64,000 nt of DNA. Source: Niallia sp. NCCP-28. GTDB lineage: Bacteria; Bacillota; Bacilli; Bacillales; Cytobacillaceae. Within the stretch, counting starts at the first letter, position 1. Each line of letters starts with the position of its first letter. Both the position numbers and the translations under genes were made by a program. Shown in pieces: positions 16,640 through 25,741 of the stretch. The notes under the pieces were generated by a model that saw only the letters and a program-made list of their open reading frames with translations, was not told the DNA's origin and searched no databases. The stretch covers positions 248,001-312,000 of the forward strand of contig NZ_BQYJ01000001.1 of assembly GCF_023168165.1 (NCBI RefSeq). The letters run 5' to 3'.

Positions 16640-17122
16640 ATGTTCCCTTGGAATTTATTCCCTTTTAATAAAGATGCAAAATCAAAAATGAATGGAATGA
16701 AGCCTGCTGATATACAAAACTATGTACAAGAAATGATGGATAAAATGATGCCCGACTCTTTGCAGAAAATGAATCCTCAAGATATGTTTAAAAATATAAC
16801 TTCCGCAAATAATAGCAACACTGCTAATCAAACTGCAAATAAATTGTTCGACTATGTTGTATTTGAAACTCATCATCATTGTTTTGTCCGGATTCCAATT
16901 CTTGATGAAGCATGGCTGAAAAACATTAAAATTTATTATACTTCCAACCAAGTAATTATTCAGCATATCCCCAAAGAATCAGATAAACATATCATTACAT
17001 TGCCTTCAGTCGTCCGCAAAAAAGGGTCAATCGCTGCCTTTAAAGAAGGTATATTAGAAATTAAAATTCAAAAAAGCAATGAAATGAGTTACTCTGAAAT
17101 TGATGTAACCGAAATAAACTAA
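16640..17122 (+). CDS. GerT-like spore protein (Hsp20-related fold)
   Basis: A 160-residue protein beginning MFPWNLFPFNKDAKSKM, which resembles Bacillus spore proteins of the GerT group: an N-terminal helical region (residues 1-55), then an alpha-crystallin-like beta domain (FDYVVFETHHHCFVRIPI, VIIQHIPKE, GSIAAFKEGILEIKIQK). GerT-type proteins sit in the spore coat and help germination; this is recalled similarity, not a search result. It is followed after 29 bases by a second Hsp20-type gene, so they form an operon. The sigma-K-type promoter agrees with a coat role. Confidence 0.7.
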   Translation: MFPWNLFPFNKDAKSKMNGMKPADIQNYVQEMMDKMMPDSLQKMNPQDMFKNITSANNSNTANQTANKLFDYVVFETHHHCFVRIPILDEAWLKNIKIYYTSNQVIIQHIPKESDKHIITLPSVVRKKGSIAAFKEGILEIKIQKSNEMSYSEIDVTEIN

Positions 17123-17151
17123 TCAGTTATTAAAATACGGAGGCTATTTTT

Positions 17152-17574
17152 ATGAATTTTGACAATTTAAAAAATATTTATCAATTTGCTGAGCACTTTC
17201 AAAAAGAAGAATATTGGCAAAACTTATTTCAACATCAATCTTCTAATCCATTACCTATCACAAACTCTCCTTCCATCAAAAACAGCAACATATTTCCTGT
17301 CTGTGATATGTATCAAAAAAACAACTACTTTTATATTGATATGGAGCTTCCTGGAATGGATAGCAACAAAATTCAAGTAAACTTATTGGATAATAATATA
17401 ATAGAAGTTAAAGGCTATTACCGATCTTTGCAAGAAAACTGTGCTTATTATCTAAAAGAAAGACAAAACCTGCAGTTTATCAAACAAATTGCCTTACCAA
17501 ACAGAGTAGAAGAACGCAATTTGCAATTTTCTTATAAAAATGGCATCTACACCATATATTTTCGACAAAATTAA
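17152..17574 (+). CDS. Hsp20/alpha-crystallin family protein, probably spore-associated
   Basis: A 140-residue small heat-shock-type protein. The alpha-crystallin domain occupies residues about 48-138, with PVCDMYQKNNYFYIDMELPG, IIEVKGYY and LKERQNLQFIKQIALP, and a FSYKNGIYTIYF end strand where the family has the A-x-x-x-G-v-L motif. The N-terminal 45 residues are Gln/Asn-rich. The ATG follows GGAGG. As the second gene of a sigma-K-type operon it is likely a coat or forespore-surface chaperone (CotP/CotM class) rather than a general chaperone; it lacks the usual C-terminal IxI motif. Confidence 0.75.
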   Translation: MNFDNLKNIYQFAEHFQKEEYWQNLFQHQSSNPLPITNSPSIKNSNIFPVCDMYQKNNYFYIDMELPGMDSNKIQVNLLDNNIIEVKGYYRSLQENCAYYLKERQNLQFIKQIALPNRVEERNLQFSYKNGIYTIYFRQN

Positions 17575-17622
17575 AAGAAGGAGCCTATTTGTCTAAGCAT
17601 TTTTTAGAGGCTGCCTTCTTAT
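17575..17622 (+). terminator. Terminator of the Hsp20-like operon
   Basis: AAGAAGGAGCC pairs with GGCTGCCTTCTT (one bulge), followed by ATTTATT. Confidence 0.7.
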
Positions 17623-17656
17623 TTATTAGCTTATTTAATCATTTTTCTTCAATTAC

Positions 17657-18160
17657 TTACAAAAAAGATTTATCATAACAATAAAAAGGATTTTCTTTTC
17701 CTTCAAAATGAAAAACTCCAACTTTATTATATCCATTTTTCACAAATAAATTTTGGGCCTTATCATTTAAAGCATACGTATCTGTTTTTATATAAAAAAC
17801 ATCCTGCTCGATTGCATACACTTCAGCAAATGCGAGCAGCTCACTTGCAATTCCCCCGCCTCTAATCTCTGGATTCACTACTAAACGATGTATGATAAAA
17901 AACTCTCTGTCTTTATACGTCCAATCAATTTGATCATAATTTTTCCCGCCAATTTGATCAATTGTAATAGAGCCAATAGGAACTCCATCTGATTCCGCTA
18001 CAAACAATGTTTGATTTTCTATATCTTTTTTAAAATCATCCTCTTTTGGATACTTGGAGGACCATTGATCATTTCCTTCTTCATTCATTAAAATAACTGA
18101 TCTTTGCACAAACTTCATAATCATCGGTAAATCTTCTATCATTCCTTGTCTTATTTTCAC
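17657..18160 (-). CDS. GNAT acetyltransferase
   Basis: A 167-residue acetyl-CoA-dependent acetyltransferase. Key elements are IRQGMIEDLPMIMKFV at the N-terminus, FVAESDGVPIGSITID, IHRLVVNPEIRGGGIASELL containing the acetyl-CoA loop RGGGIA, and AQNLFVKNGYNKVGVFHFEGKE. Full-length for the family. It converges on the Hsp20-like operon and has no operon partners. Substrate unknown. Confidence 0.88.
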   Translation of the reverse strand: MKIRQGMIEDLPMIMKFVQRSVILMNEEGNDQWSSKYPKEDDFKKDIENQTLFVAESDGVPIGSITIDQIGGKNYDQIDWTYKDREFFIIHRLVVNPEIRGGGIASELLAFAEVYAIEQDVFYIKTDTYALNDKAQNLFVKNGYNKVGVFHFEGKENPFYCYDKSFL

Positions 18161-18555
18161 GCTTAATTCTCCTAAAAATCATATTTATGCTATTTTTCCC
18201 TTTCATGATTAAAGTATTTCATTTTTTTACTATTAATCATGCAGGAAAATATATTATATAAATTTCTTTTGGAAAAAACCACTTTTTTGTTTGATTTAAT
18301 CAAAACAAAAAAACTTCTTTCAAAAGCGTTTCTAATAGCATTTCATCTAGGATAATAAAAGCATGTTTACATACTCTATAAGGAAAGATATAAAAAAATG
18401 CTCCAAAAGTTGTAAAGGAAAAATTCAAGCTGAATGAAAACACTCGACTATCAAATGGTCCTCCTTTTCAAAGAGCTAAGTTGTCATTTTTCAGGTGAAA
18501 AGCACCACGGAAATTGAGGGTGACCAAAAGAACGAGCATTTTTCACCAGTCTAAA
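18161..18555. other. Long intergenic region without a recognised gene
   Basis: About 400 AT-rich bases between the GNAT start and the CAP-protein terminator. A stem GGTGAAAA (about 18492) against TTTTTCACC (about 18539) flanks a purine-rich loop; nothing else is supported. A 24-codon frame from 18374 has a poor ribosome site and is not called. Confidence 0.4.
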
Positions 18556-18588
18556 AAACCTAAAAGGCTATGGCGCCTTTTAGGTTTT
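18556..18588 (-). terminator. Terminator of the CAP-domain gene
   Basis: AAACCTAAAAGGC and GCCTTTTAGGTTT form the stem; on the minus strand TTTTTT follows. Confidence 0.9.
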
Positions 18589-18604
18589 AAATTGCTGCTA
18601 GTTT

Positions 18605-19384
18605 TTATTTGCCAATAAATTGTTGTGTCCAGTAGTTGCCATTCGCTACATGCCCCACTCCAATATGCGTAAATTTGCTGCTTAAGATATTGGCACGGTG
18701 TCCTTCACTATTCATCCATGCTTTTACAACTTCTTCTGGAGTAGTTTGGCCTTTTGCAATATTTTCGCCTGCTGCTTTATAAGAAATTCCAAATTGTTTC
18801 ATCATATCAAATGGGCTTCCATAGGTTGGGCTATTATGGTCGAAATAATTATTTTTACTCATATCCTGTGATTTCGCGCGAGCTACTTTGCTTAATTCTG
18901 TATCTAATGTTAATGCAGATAAGCCATTTTTTGCTCTCTCTTTATTTGTTAACTCTACTACTTGCTTTTCAAATGCACTTACAGTTGATGTTGCTTGTGT
19001 AGACGTGCTTGTAGCTGGAGTTGTTGCTGCTGGTTTTTGTGTTGCTGTATTTGCTGTTGCTGCTGGTTTTTGTGTTGTTGTATTTGTTGTTGTTGCTGGT
19101 TTTTGTGTTGTTGTAGCAGGTTTGTTAGTAGCGGTACTTGCTTTTGCCGCTTGTCCATTTTGCAATTCAGCCATTAATTTATTAATATCCACTGTACCTG
19201 TTGCTGCATATTTTTTTAATAGATTATTTATTTGATCTTGATTTAAATTATATGATTGATAAATAACTTTTGCATTTTGTACTGGTGCTGTATTCGATGC
19301 TGCATCTGCTTTGTTCACCATTGGGTTAGACATTAATAATGCTGACGCTGCTGCCACTGATAAAATCATGTTTTTCTTCTTCAT
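18605..19384 (-). CDS. Secreted CAP-domain protein (YkwD-like) with Thr/Ala/Pro linker
   Basis: A 259-residue secreted protein. A signal peptide (KKKNMILSVAAASALLMSNP, cut near ADAA) is followed by about 45 residues of unknown fold, a low-complexity linker of repeated TNKPATTTQKPA-type units (about 80-135), and a CAP/SCP domain at about 135-259 with VVELTNKERAKNGLSALTLD, FDHNSPTYGSPFDMM, AGENIAKGQTTPEEVVKAWMNSEGHRANIL (read in pieces) and GNYWTQQFIG. CAP proteins in Bacillus are cell-wall or spore associated; the activity is unknown. The linker DNA is internally repetitive. AAGGAGG precedes the ATG. Confidence 0.92.
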   Translation of the reverse strand: MKKKNMILSVAAASALLMSNPMVNKADAASNTAPVQNAKVIYQSYNLNQDQINNLLKKYAATGTVDINKLMAELQNGQAAKASTATNKPATTTQKPATTTNTTTQKPAATANTATQKPAATTPATSTSTQATSTVSAFEKQVVELTNKERAKNGLSALTLDTELSKVARAKSQDMSKNNYFDHNSPTYGSPFDMMKQFGISYKAAGENIAKGQTTPEEVVKAWMNSEGHRANILSSKFTHIGVGHVANGNYWTQQFIGK

Positions 19385-19671
19385 ATATTAAGATCCTCCT
19401 TGGATGCTGAACTTAGTAGTTTAATAGTTTTTTATTTGTGTGCTCCGTCTTACAAACAAATCATATCATAGGTTTTTTGTCATATTTGTGGAAATATCTC
19501 TCAAATTAAAAAGAGATTAAAAGATTATAAAATAAAAAATTAAGGAGAATTTAAGAAAGCTAGATATATCAATAACAAACTGAATTTATTTTTACAAAAT
19601 ATGCCACTTAAGAAATATCCATAAAAGGAGAAATCCATTAATAAAAACCATATTTTAGATCAAATTAACTA

Positions 19672-19700
19672 TTGACAAGTTTTTAAAAATCGAGTAAATA
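19672..19700 (+). promoter_or_regulatory. Putative SigA promoter of the zinc-ribbon gene
   Basis: TTGACA (19672-19677), 17 bases, TAAATA (19695-19700). The transcript would have a 210-base leader. A 60-codon frame (19740-19922) lies in it and overlaps the next start by ATGA, but it lacks a ribosome site. The rest of the 534-base gap from 19385 shows no other signal. Confidence 0.55.
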
Positions 19701-19918
19701 TGTCTTTTATTACAACCTGATAACATAAAATGCAATAAAATGGACTCTATTACAATTCAAAAAGGCATTAATAGGATAAATAAATTAATTATTGCTTATA
19801 TGGATAGAAATGGTTGTTTTTTATATAACAAAAGCAAACATTCTATCTATGTGGATAAAAATACCGAAACGGGAAAAAATAATAAGGTAAGAATTTATAT
19901 AAAGAATGGAGTAATAAT

Positions 19919-20164
19919 ATGACAGCACCGTATTGCTGCCCCAACTGCAAAACAAATAGAAGCAGATTTAACCTTATTCAGCAAGTAGCCCAGTCTGTTA
20001 AATTAGATCCTCAAACTGGAAATATCTTAGAAGAGTATTCACAAGAAAATCTATCTCCATTTCACATGGCTTACAAGGGGCCAGAGTATCGTATTCAATG
20101 TGCTGCATGTGGGTTAGTGGAAGATGAAAAAACATTCGCTAAGTTTGGAGAAATGAAACAATAA
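19919..20164 (+). CDS. Small zinc-ribbon protein, function unknown
   Basis: An 81-residue protein with two Cys pairs, CCPNCKTN near the N-terminus (Cys 7 and 10) and CAACG near residue 61, an arrangement that binds one zinc ion. The middle carries [14 protein letters not shown] and a hydrophilic loop. The ATG at 19919 follows GGAG at seven bases, and a strong terminator follows the stop. I do not recognise the family by name. Single gene; role not predictable. Confidence 0.75.
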   Translation: MTAPYCCPNCKTNRSRFNLIQQVAQSVKLDPQTGNILEEYSQENLSPFHMAYKGPEYRIQCAACGLVEDEKTFAKFGEMKQ

Positions 20165-20172
20165 GCAAAGGC

Positions 20173-20229
20173 AAAAAACTGCCTCTTCCATTTTGAAGAA
20201 TCATTTGCAATGGAAGAGGCAGTTTTTTT
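20173..20229. terminator. Bidirectional terminator
   Basis: AAAAAACTGCCTCTTCCATT and its exact complement form a 20-bp stem with T-runs on both sides; it serves the zinc-ribbon gene and the convergent gene at 20240-21076. Confidence 0.95.
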
Positions 20230-20239
20230 AATTTTTCAC

Positions 20240-21076
20240 TTATTTGCTTTTGTTCAAATAATTAGGATATACAACCACTTTCCATGGTTCTAGTTCAGAG
20301 TTTCTGATTAACATGATTTTTTTTGTTTCTTTAAAAGGCTTTCTATTTTCTAAATAAATTTGCCATTCAACGGAATATTCCTTTATTGTACCGGCATCAT
20401 AACTAGTTATTTCTTTCAAATCCATTAAACGAATATTTTCTAAGGAAGCTAATTCCTTTTTCCATTCAAGCTTTTCTGTTGCCATTTGTTTTAAGATAAA
20501 GGTGTCTTGTTCTTTTATTCCTGCGACAAAAGAAACTACTACTTCTTTTGCATCCAAATGGTCTAGATAGTCTGGAAGCGCACCAGCTGCTTTATAAACC
20601 ATCAACATATGAGATATATCCATTTTATCGCTTTTATGTGTAGTGCTTCCAAGAAAATGGACACAAAAATGGCCAGGGAAATTATTATTTAATGCCCCAG
20701 CACCATGCGGCATGCCATGCATGGAAGCAGCAATCCATTGATCATTGGCCAGTACAATAATGGCTCTTCTTTTCCAACTCCATTTCCCATGATAAATCTC
20801 TTTTAAGATTTTTGTATCTTCTGGTGTAAGAGGTTGAACATCCGCATGCTGACTACCAGCTCTTCTTTGCACATGAAATATTTTCTTTGATTCTATATCT
20901 AAAATAGTAAACTTGCTGTATCTAGGCACTATTTTATCTGCTTCTGTCCATGGAAGCAATTCTATATCATGCCCCAAAGAAAAATCATCTGAATTTTCCT
21001 CTTTTGCATAAATAACATCTTGTAGTTGAAATAGCACTAAAAACCATATTGTCAGTAATAAAAGTTTTTTCAGCAT
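20240..21076 (-). CDS. Secreted protein of unknown function with conserved His/Cys core
   Basis: About 278 residues with an N-terminal signal or anchor (LKKLLLLTIWFLVLFQL). The central part, about residues 70-165, is strongly patterned: FHVQRRAGSQHADVQPLT, KWSWKRRAIIV, IAASMHGMPHGAGA, FPGHFCVHFLGS. The spacing of HG, GH and C recalls the L,D-transpeptidase active site, but the match is not good enough to name it. I start at ATG 21076, nine bases after GAAGG. The cobW-like gene lies 97 bases upstream in the same direction, so they may be co-transcribed. Likely a cell-envelope or spore-cortex factor; inference only. Confidence 0.7.
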   Translation of the reverse strand: MLKKLLLLTIWFLVLFQLQDVIYAKEENSDDFSLGHDIELLPWTEADKIVPRYSKFTILDIESKKIFHVQRRAGSQHADVQPLTPEDTKILKEIYHGKWSWKRRAIIVLANDQWIAASMHGMPHGAGALNNNFPGHFCVHFLGSTTHKSDKMDISHMLMVYKAAGALPDYLDHLDAKEVVVSFVAGIKEQDTFILKQMATEKLEWKKELASLENIRLMDLKEITSYDAGTIKEYSVEWQIYLENRKPFKETKKIMLIRNSELEPWKVVVYPNYLNKSK

Positions 21077-21173
21077 GTTTACCATCCTTCTTTTTTTCTA
21101 ATGAAAGTTTGCCCTTTATATGCAATTTTCACTACTGTAAAAAGAAGGTAAATCGAATAAGCTATATAGCAGA

Positions 21174-22085
21174 TTATAATCGTTCTAATTTTTGTTCGAT
21201 TTCTTTCCAATCGATATTTTCTCCAATAAACACCATATTCAAAGGTAGATTCATCTCTTCTTTCATAAAAATAGGAGTACCATAGGAATATTGAAAAAGA
21301 TCCGGGTAGGCTGAATTTTCAAATTGCACATATCCTTTTATACGATAAATTGTCTCAGGCAATAATCTTAAAAAAGTGTCAAACTTCTCAAAAGAAATCT
21401 TCTTTTTGAATGTATATATATAAGAAGTCAGCTGCATGCTTTGAATGGTAGTGCGCTCTATCTCTTTATGAAAATGCGCTTCAATATTTTGGATTTTGCT
21501 GTAAGGAATTTTGCTATGATCGGTCAATAAAGCAGGAGCAAAAGGATTTATTCCCTGCACCTCCATCGTAATTCGTGCTTTCTGTTCTTCTGTTAATTTA
21601 TCCTGTTTATTAATGATAAGTAAATTGGCATGGCGCACTTGCTCTAATAATAATTGCTGAATAACAGGACTAAGTTCCCTGCGATTAAGCCATTGTAATC
21701 CATCGACTACCGTAATAATGCCTTTAAGTTGCAATCTATGTGCAAGCAAGGGGGAAAGAATTGTATCTATTGTCTCTACAGGATGTGCTGCCCCTGTTGT
21801 TTCTAAATAAATCACATCTGGGTTTTCTTCTATTAATAATGTTTGCAGCTGGGCTTCCAACTTATCTTGAATGGTACAGCAAACACATCCTCCTAAAAGT
21901 TCCTTTAAAGGAATATCTTTATCCACTTCATTGGAATCAATGGAAATGCTCCCGAATTCATTCATAAGCACTGCCACTTTTCGATCTGCTTTTTTTTCTT
22001 TTATTAATAATTCTTTTAATAAAGTTGTTTTGCCACTTCCTAAAAAACCAGACAATATATAGATTTCCGTTTTATTTGTATGCAT
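21174..22085 (-). CDS. CobW/G3E-family GTPase (metallochaperone)
   Basis: A 303-residue P-loop GTPase of the COG0523 group, which hands zinc or another metal to client proteins. Seen: Walker A GFLGSGKTTLL, the metal-binding GGCVCCT (CxCC), LETTGAAHPV, VVDGLQ and NKQDKL for guanine recognition, then a C-terminal CobW domain. The start is ATG 22085 after AAAGGAG; the apparent Met 11 codons earlier lies inside the ctpA terminator stem. No Zur box was found in the short upstream region. Client and metal are unknown. Confidence 0.9.
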   Translation of the reverse strand: MHTNKTEIYILSGFLGSGKTTLLKELLIKEKKADRKVAVLMNEFGSISIDSNEVDKDIPLKELLGGCVCCTIQDKLEAQLQTLLIEENPDVIYLETTGAAHPVETIDTILSPLLAHRLQLKGIITVVDGLQWLNRRELSPVIQQLLLEQVRHANLLIINKQDKLTEEQKARITMEVQGINPFAPALLTDHSKIPYSKIQNIEAHFHKEIERTTIQSMQLTSYIYTFKKKISFEKFDTFLRLLPETIYRIKGYVQFENSAYPDLFQYSYGTPIFMKEEMNLPLNMVFIGENIDWKEIEQKLERL

Positions 22086-22109
22086 ATATTGCTCCTTTAA
22101 TTGCTTAAA

Positions 22110-22136
22110 GGGCGACATGTTGTAAACATGTCGCCC
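22110..22136 (-). terminator. Terminator of ctpA
   Basis: GGGCGACATGTT and AACATGTCGCCC pair around a three-base loop, followed on the minus strand by CTTTAAG. Confidence 0.75.
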
Positions 22137-22151
22137 CTCAAGCAGACTTTT

Positions 22152-23648
22152 TTACTTTTTCATTTCTTTTTTCAACACTTCAATTGCCTTTTTCATTTGT
22201 GTATCATTCTTTTTAATTTTTTCGCTAAGCTTAGACATTAGCTTTGCTGTTGTATCTCCAGTAAGTACTCCAGTTTCTTTTAACTTTTCTTTTTTCTGGA
22301 AATCTTTTACTGCCTTTTCCGTACTTTCATCAAAATATCCATTTGCATGATCGAGTTTATAGCCTAATGCTTTAAGCATTTGCTGCGCCGTTTTTACTTC
22401 ATCTGAATTGCTGTCTTTTTTTAATTTAGATTCTGGATTAATGATTGTTAAATTTGCATAGCTTGGCAACTGCACCTTATAAGTTGGTTCAATTCCTTTG
22501 CCGTGAATCCAGCTTCCATTTGGAGTCAGCCATTTATCTGTCGTATATTTTATATTGCTTCCATCTGATAAATCGGTAGCGCTTTGCACAGTTCCTTTAC
22601 CAAATGATTTTACGCCGACAAGAGGAACTCCTGCAGACTGATTAACAGCACCTGCCAAAATTTCTGAAGCGCTCGCACTGCCCCCATCAATAATTACAAC
22701 TAATGGCAGATCGGTGCCGCTGCTGTTTTCCGATGCAGCTTTTTCAATTTTGCCATTTTTATGTTCTACTTGGAAAATCACTTTCCCATTTGGAACAAAA
22801 AGATTGGCGATTTTTTGCACTTCTGTTAAGAGTCCACCAGGATTTTGTCTTAAATCTAATACAATTCCTTTCATGCCTTTTTCCTGAAATTCATTTAGTT
22901 TATCGACAAGTTCTGTGGATGTATTTTCAGAAAAACTGGTTATTTGAATTTCTGCAATTCCATCCTTATTTAATTCCCCATAAACGGTTTCAATTGGAAT
23001 CGTATCACGAACAATTGAAATCTCCATTGGCTTTTCAACACCGGTTCTTTGAATTTGCAATTCTACTTTCGTTCCTTTTTCTCCGCGAATAAGTAGTACA
23101 GCTTCTGAAGAACTCATTCCTTGCAGAGCTTTTCCGTCAACAGAAAGAATTATGTCATTTGGCTTTAAACCCGCTTTTTCAGCTGGAGATCCTTTAATTG
23201 GGGACACAATGACAATTTCATTATTATTTTGTTGAATTTCTGCCCCAATTCCTTCAAAGGAAGAAGAAATGTTTTCATGAAAACTGCTTGCTTCTTCTTC
23301 ATTCATATAATCAGAATAAGGATCATCCAATGAAGTGAACATGCCATCAATTGCCCCATTCACTAAATCCTTTGTATCAATATCTTTATAATAGTTTTCC
23401 TTTAATGTATCATAAGCTGAAAATAATTTATTAAATTCACTGCGGTCTGTCCCAACATTTACTGCTTTTTCATCGCCAAAAGCCAAAGCGATTGTTGTAA
23501 TGCCTGCAGCTAATATGACGGTGAAAAAAATCAGCATCACAAAATAAAACTTTTTTATCCGTATGTAGCTTGACTCATTATCAGATGATTCCTTTTCTAA
23601 AGGTTCATTCTCCTTATTTTCATTCTCCAAATGCTTCACCACTTTCAT
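22152..23648 (-). CDS. ctpA: C-terminal processing protease CtpA/CtpB type (S41) with peptidoglycan-binding domain
   Basis: A 498-residue membrane-anchored serine protease. Order: cytoplasmic tail, transmembrane segment (about 33-57), N-terminal helices, PDZ domain (about 130-215, EGIGAEI, GLKPNDIILSVDG), S41 core with GIVLDLRQNPGGLL, nucleophile Ser about 324 in DGGSASASEI and catalytic Lys about 351 in SFGKGTVQS, then a C-terminal peptidoglycan-binding domain (about 400-460) and a basic helical tail. B. subtilis relatives process stress or sporulation substrates such as SpoIVFA. The order ctpA-ldcB-deoD matches B. subtilis. The start at 23648 lacks a clear ribosome site. Confidence 0.9.
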   Translation of the reverse strand: MKVVKHLENENKENEPLEKESSDNESSYIRIKKFYFVMLIFFTVILAAGITTIALAFGDEKAVNVGTDRSEFNKLFSAYDTLKENYYKDIDTKDLVNGAIDGMFTSLDDPYSDYMNEEEASSFHENISSSFEGIGAEIQQNNNEIVIVSPIKGSPAEKAGLKPNDIILSVDGKALQGMSSSEAVLLIRGEKGTKVELQIQRTGVEKPMEISIVRDTIPIETVYGELNKDGIAEIQITSFSENTSTELVDKLNEFQEKGMKGIVLDLRQNPGGLLTEVQKIANLFVPNGKVIFQVEHKNGKIEKAASENSSGTDLPLVVIIDGGSASASEILAGAVNQSAGVPLVGVKSFGKGTVQSATDLSDGSNIKYTTDKWLTPNGSWIHGKGIEPTYKVQLPSYANLTIINPESKLKKDSNSDEVKTAQQMLKALGYKLDHANGYFDESTEKAVKDFQKKEKLKETGVLTGDTTAKLMSKLSEKIKKNDTQMKKAIEVLKKEMKK

Positions 23649-23865
23649 TAACCAACATCATGTTTTATGCACTAAAATGCCTTAATGACTAAAATACCAA
23701 ATAAAATGGAATATTCCTTAAACAAACAATGAACAAATTATGAACAAATCAAACTAATTCCTTGAAAGGTTTGTACTAATTCTACTCTCTCGCAAAAATT
23801 ATTCCTTCCCATTTATCAAGAATAACAATTGGCTGATTAATGTTTATATTTGTTTTCTTTATGCA

Positions 23866-24079
23866 AGGCTGTTTTCGTAAACTTTGTTGCTTTTAAAAAA
23901 GCAGGATGATTTTCGTTTCAGGATGCTCGCTTTCCGTGGGGAGGGCGGTAAGCTGCAAGATCTCACTTGTCCCGTTAATCTCATAAAAGTCTCGCACCTT
24001 TCACTCCAATCAACCTGTTTTAACCATGGATTTACTCATGGAAACTATCCGAAAACAACAATCGTTTAGAAAACAGCCT
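23866..24079 (+). repeat. Family-2 inverted-end repeat, copy 1 (214 bp)
   Basis: Ends AGGCTGTTTTCGTAAAC and GTTTAGAAAACAGCCT are imperfect inverted repeats extended by TTTGTTG/CAACAA. Inside is GATGCTCGCTTTCCGTGGGG, AGGGCGGTAAGC, then TCTCACTTGTCCCG and CACTCCAATCAACC, recalling a hairpin repeat widespread in Bacillaceae intergenic DNA. It fills the ctpA-ldcB gap. No ORF. Confidence 0.8.
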
Positions 24080-24109
24080 TTTTTTAAAAAGATATTGTTT
24101 TATCTTTCC

Positions 24110-24964
24110 TTATATTTTCTTTACAATTTGGAAATATTCTTCAAGGGTCCAATCATTATCATAAATGTCCTTAGCCGATTTTTCCCCTACATAACGGAAA
24201 TGCCATGGCTCAAATTTATAGCCTGTAATCTTGTCTTTGCCTTCTGGATAACGCAAAATAAAACCAAAATGATGGGCATTATCCTCCAGCCATTTTCCTT
24301 CAGCTGTTTTGCCGAAATCATCACTTAATAAAAAATCCGAACTTTCACTAGAAATATCCATGGCAAGTCCTGTTTGATGTTCACTATTGCCAGGATAGGC
24401 GACCGCTTGGATAGCCTTCTCTTCCCCTACCCGTTTCACTTCTGCATCAAATAAAACGGTTTGGCGGTCATAAGAACGATATCCTGAAACAGCGTATAAT
24501 ATAACCCCTTCTTTTTTTGCTTGTGCAAACATTTTTTCCAATGCCTCTGCCGCTGCTTTTCTCATATAGCTTTTTTCAATATCTTGATCGCCAAAAGAAA
24601 AAGCGACATTAGGCCTTACCAAATCTTCTGGTGCATATCCATCTGGAAGCCCATACTCTTTATTTACTAACGAAACAGTATTTGTTGGGTTTTGAATAAT
24701 ATTGCGGCCATCTACTACTTTTATTTCATTAAAATAATCAGCCTCTAATGTAAATGGAGATGTTTCCTGTTCGCTGCTTTTTTCTTTAGTTTCCTTAGAT
24801 TCCGTACCGCTAGTATTGATTTCTTTTTTTTCTGGTTTCTCTTTTTCTGCCGTGTTCTCCTCATCTGAATGCAAAAACGGTATATTTTTTTCTAAATCAT
24901 CCAGACTTTTACAGCCTGATAACAGCAAAACGGCCAAAAAAGAGAGAGCTGCTACTTTTTTCAT
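24110..24964 (-). CDS. ldcB: LdcB/VanY-type peptidoglycan carboxypeptidase, lipoprotein
   Basis: A 284-residue lipoprotein (lipobox LLLSGC) that trims stem peptides of peptidoglycan as an L,D- or D,D-carboxypeptidase. An acidic, Lys/Glu-rich linker (about 25-70) is followed by the zinc peptidase domain with GYRSYDRQ, SEHQTGLAMDIS and the final EPWHFRYVG supplying the metal and catalytic residues. It corresponds to B. subtilis YodJ by position beside deoD and by sequence. Confidence 0.92.
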   Translation of the reverse strand: MKKVAALSFLAVLLLSGCKSLDDLEKNIPFLHSDEENTAEKEKPEKKEINTSGTESKETKEKSSEQETSPFTLEADYFNEIKVVDGRNIIQNPTNTVSLVNKEYGLPDGYAPEDLVRPNVAFSFGDQDIEKSYMRKAAAEALEKMFAQAKKEGVILYAVSGYRSYDRQTVLFDAEVKRVGEEKAIQAVAYPGNSEHQTGLAMDISSESSDFLLSDDFGKTAEGKWLEDNAHHFGFILRYPEGKDKITGYKFEPWHFRYVGEKSAKDIYDNDWTLEEYFQIVKKI

Positions 24965-25039
24965 TTTTTCACCTTTTTTTTCGAATATTTACATTTCCCT
25001 TTAAGTCAATCAGTTTTTGCTGATTTTTTTAAAACCACC

Positions 25040-25741
25040 TTATTTAATGGCTGCTTCTAATGCAACTTCAACCATATCGCTGAATGTTGTTTGTCGCTCC
25101 TCGGCTGTTGTTTCTTCCCCTGTTAGAATATGGTCGCTGACAGTTAAAACAGATAATGCTTTTCGATTAAATTTTGCAGCTAATGTATATAATGCCGCCG
25201 ATTCCATTTCAATTGCTAAAATTTGATACTTTGCCCATTTTTCAAGCTCTGAATTATCATTATAAAACATATCTGCTGTAAAAACATTCCCTACCTTTAA
25301 GGATAATCCTTTTGCTTCTCCTACTTCATACGCTTTTTTTAACAAATCAAAATTTGCAGTTGGAGCATAATCTACTCCTCCAAATGTTAAACGGTTCATT
25401 TGTGAATCTGTTGAAGCGCTCATTGCTAAAATAACGTCGCGCACTTTTACATCTTTTTGGATTGCTCCGCATGTTCCGACACGAATAAGATTTTGCACAT
25501 TATAGCTTGAAATTAATTCATTCACATAAATAGCAAGGGATGGAACCCCCATGCCTGTGCCTTGAACAGAAATTCTTTTGCCTTTATATGTTCCGGTATA
25601 CCCAAACATATTTCGTACTTCATTATAACAAACTGCCGATTCCAAAAAGTTTTCTGCAATATATTTTGCTCTCAGCGGATCCCCCGGCAAAAGCACCGTT
25701 TCTGCAATTTCATCTGTTTTTGCTCCAATATGTACACTCAT
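25040..25741 (-). CDS. deoD: Purine nucleoside phosphorylase DeoD-type
   Basis: Cleaves purine (deoxy)nucleosides with phosphate to the base and (deoxy)ribose 1-phosphate; a homohexamer in bacteria. The 233-residue product has [34 protein letters not shown] N-terminus (read in pieces), [34 protein letters not shown] and [16 protein letters not shown]. Neighbour ldcB lies downstream. Single gene or weakly linked to ldcB, with only a small AATCAG/CTGATT hairpin between them. Confidence 0.97.
   Translation of the reverse strand: MSVHIGAKTDEIAETVLLPGDPLRAKYIAENFLESAVCYNEVRNMFGYTGTYKGKRISVQGTGMGVPSLAIYVNELISSYNVQNLIRVGTCGAIQKDVKVRDVILAMSASTDSQMNRLTFGGVDYAPTANFDLLKKAYEVGEAKGLSLKVGNVFTADMFYNDNSELEKWAKYQILAIEMESAALYTLAAKFNRKALSVLTVSDHILTGEETTAEERQTTFSDMVEVALEAAIK

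Noticed and set aside
18995..19235. Cys/Val-rich plus-strand frames opposite the CAP gene
   Set aside because: They are the complement of the Thr/Ala/Pro repeat linker; low-complexity artefacts.
19740..19922. 60-codon frame before the zinc-ribbon gene
   Set aside because: It ends with ATGA overlap, but has no ribosome site and a composition typical of AT-rich random sequence. Kept only as a leader note.
22086..22118. Eleven-codon N-terminal extension of the CobW protein
   Set aside because: It overlaps the ctpA terminator stem, and a proper ribosome site precedes the ATG at 22085.
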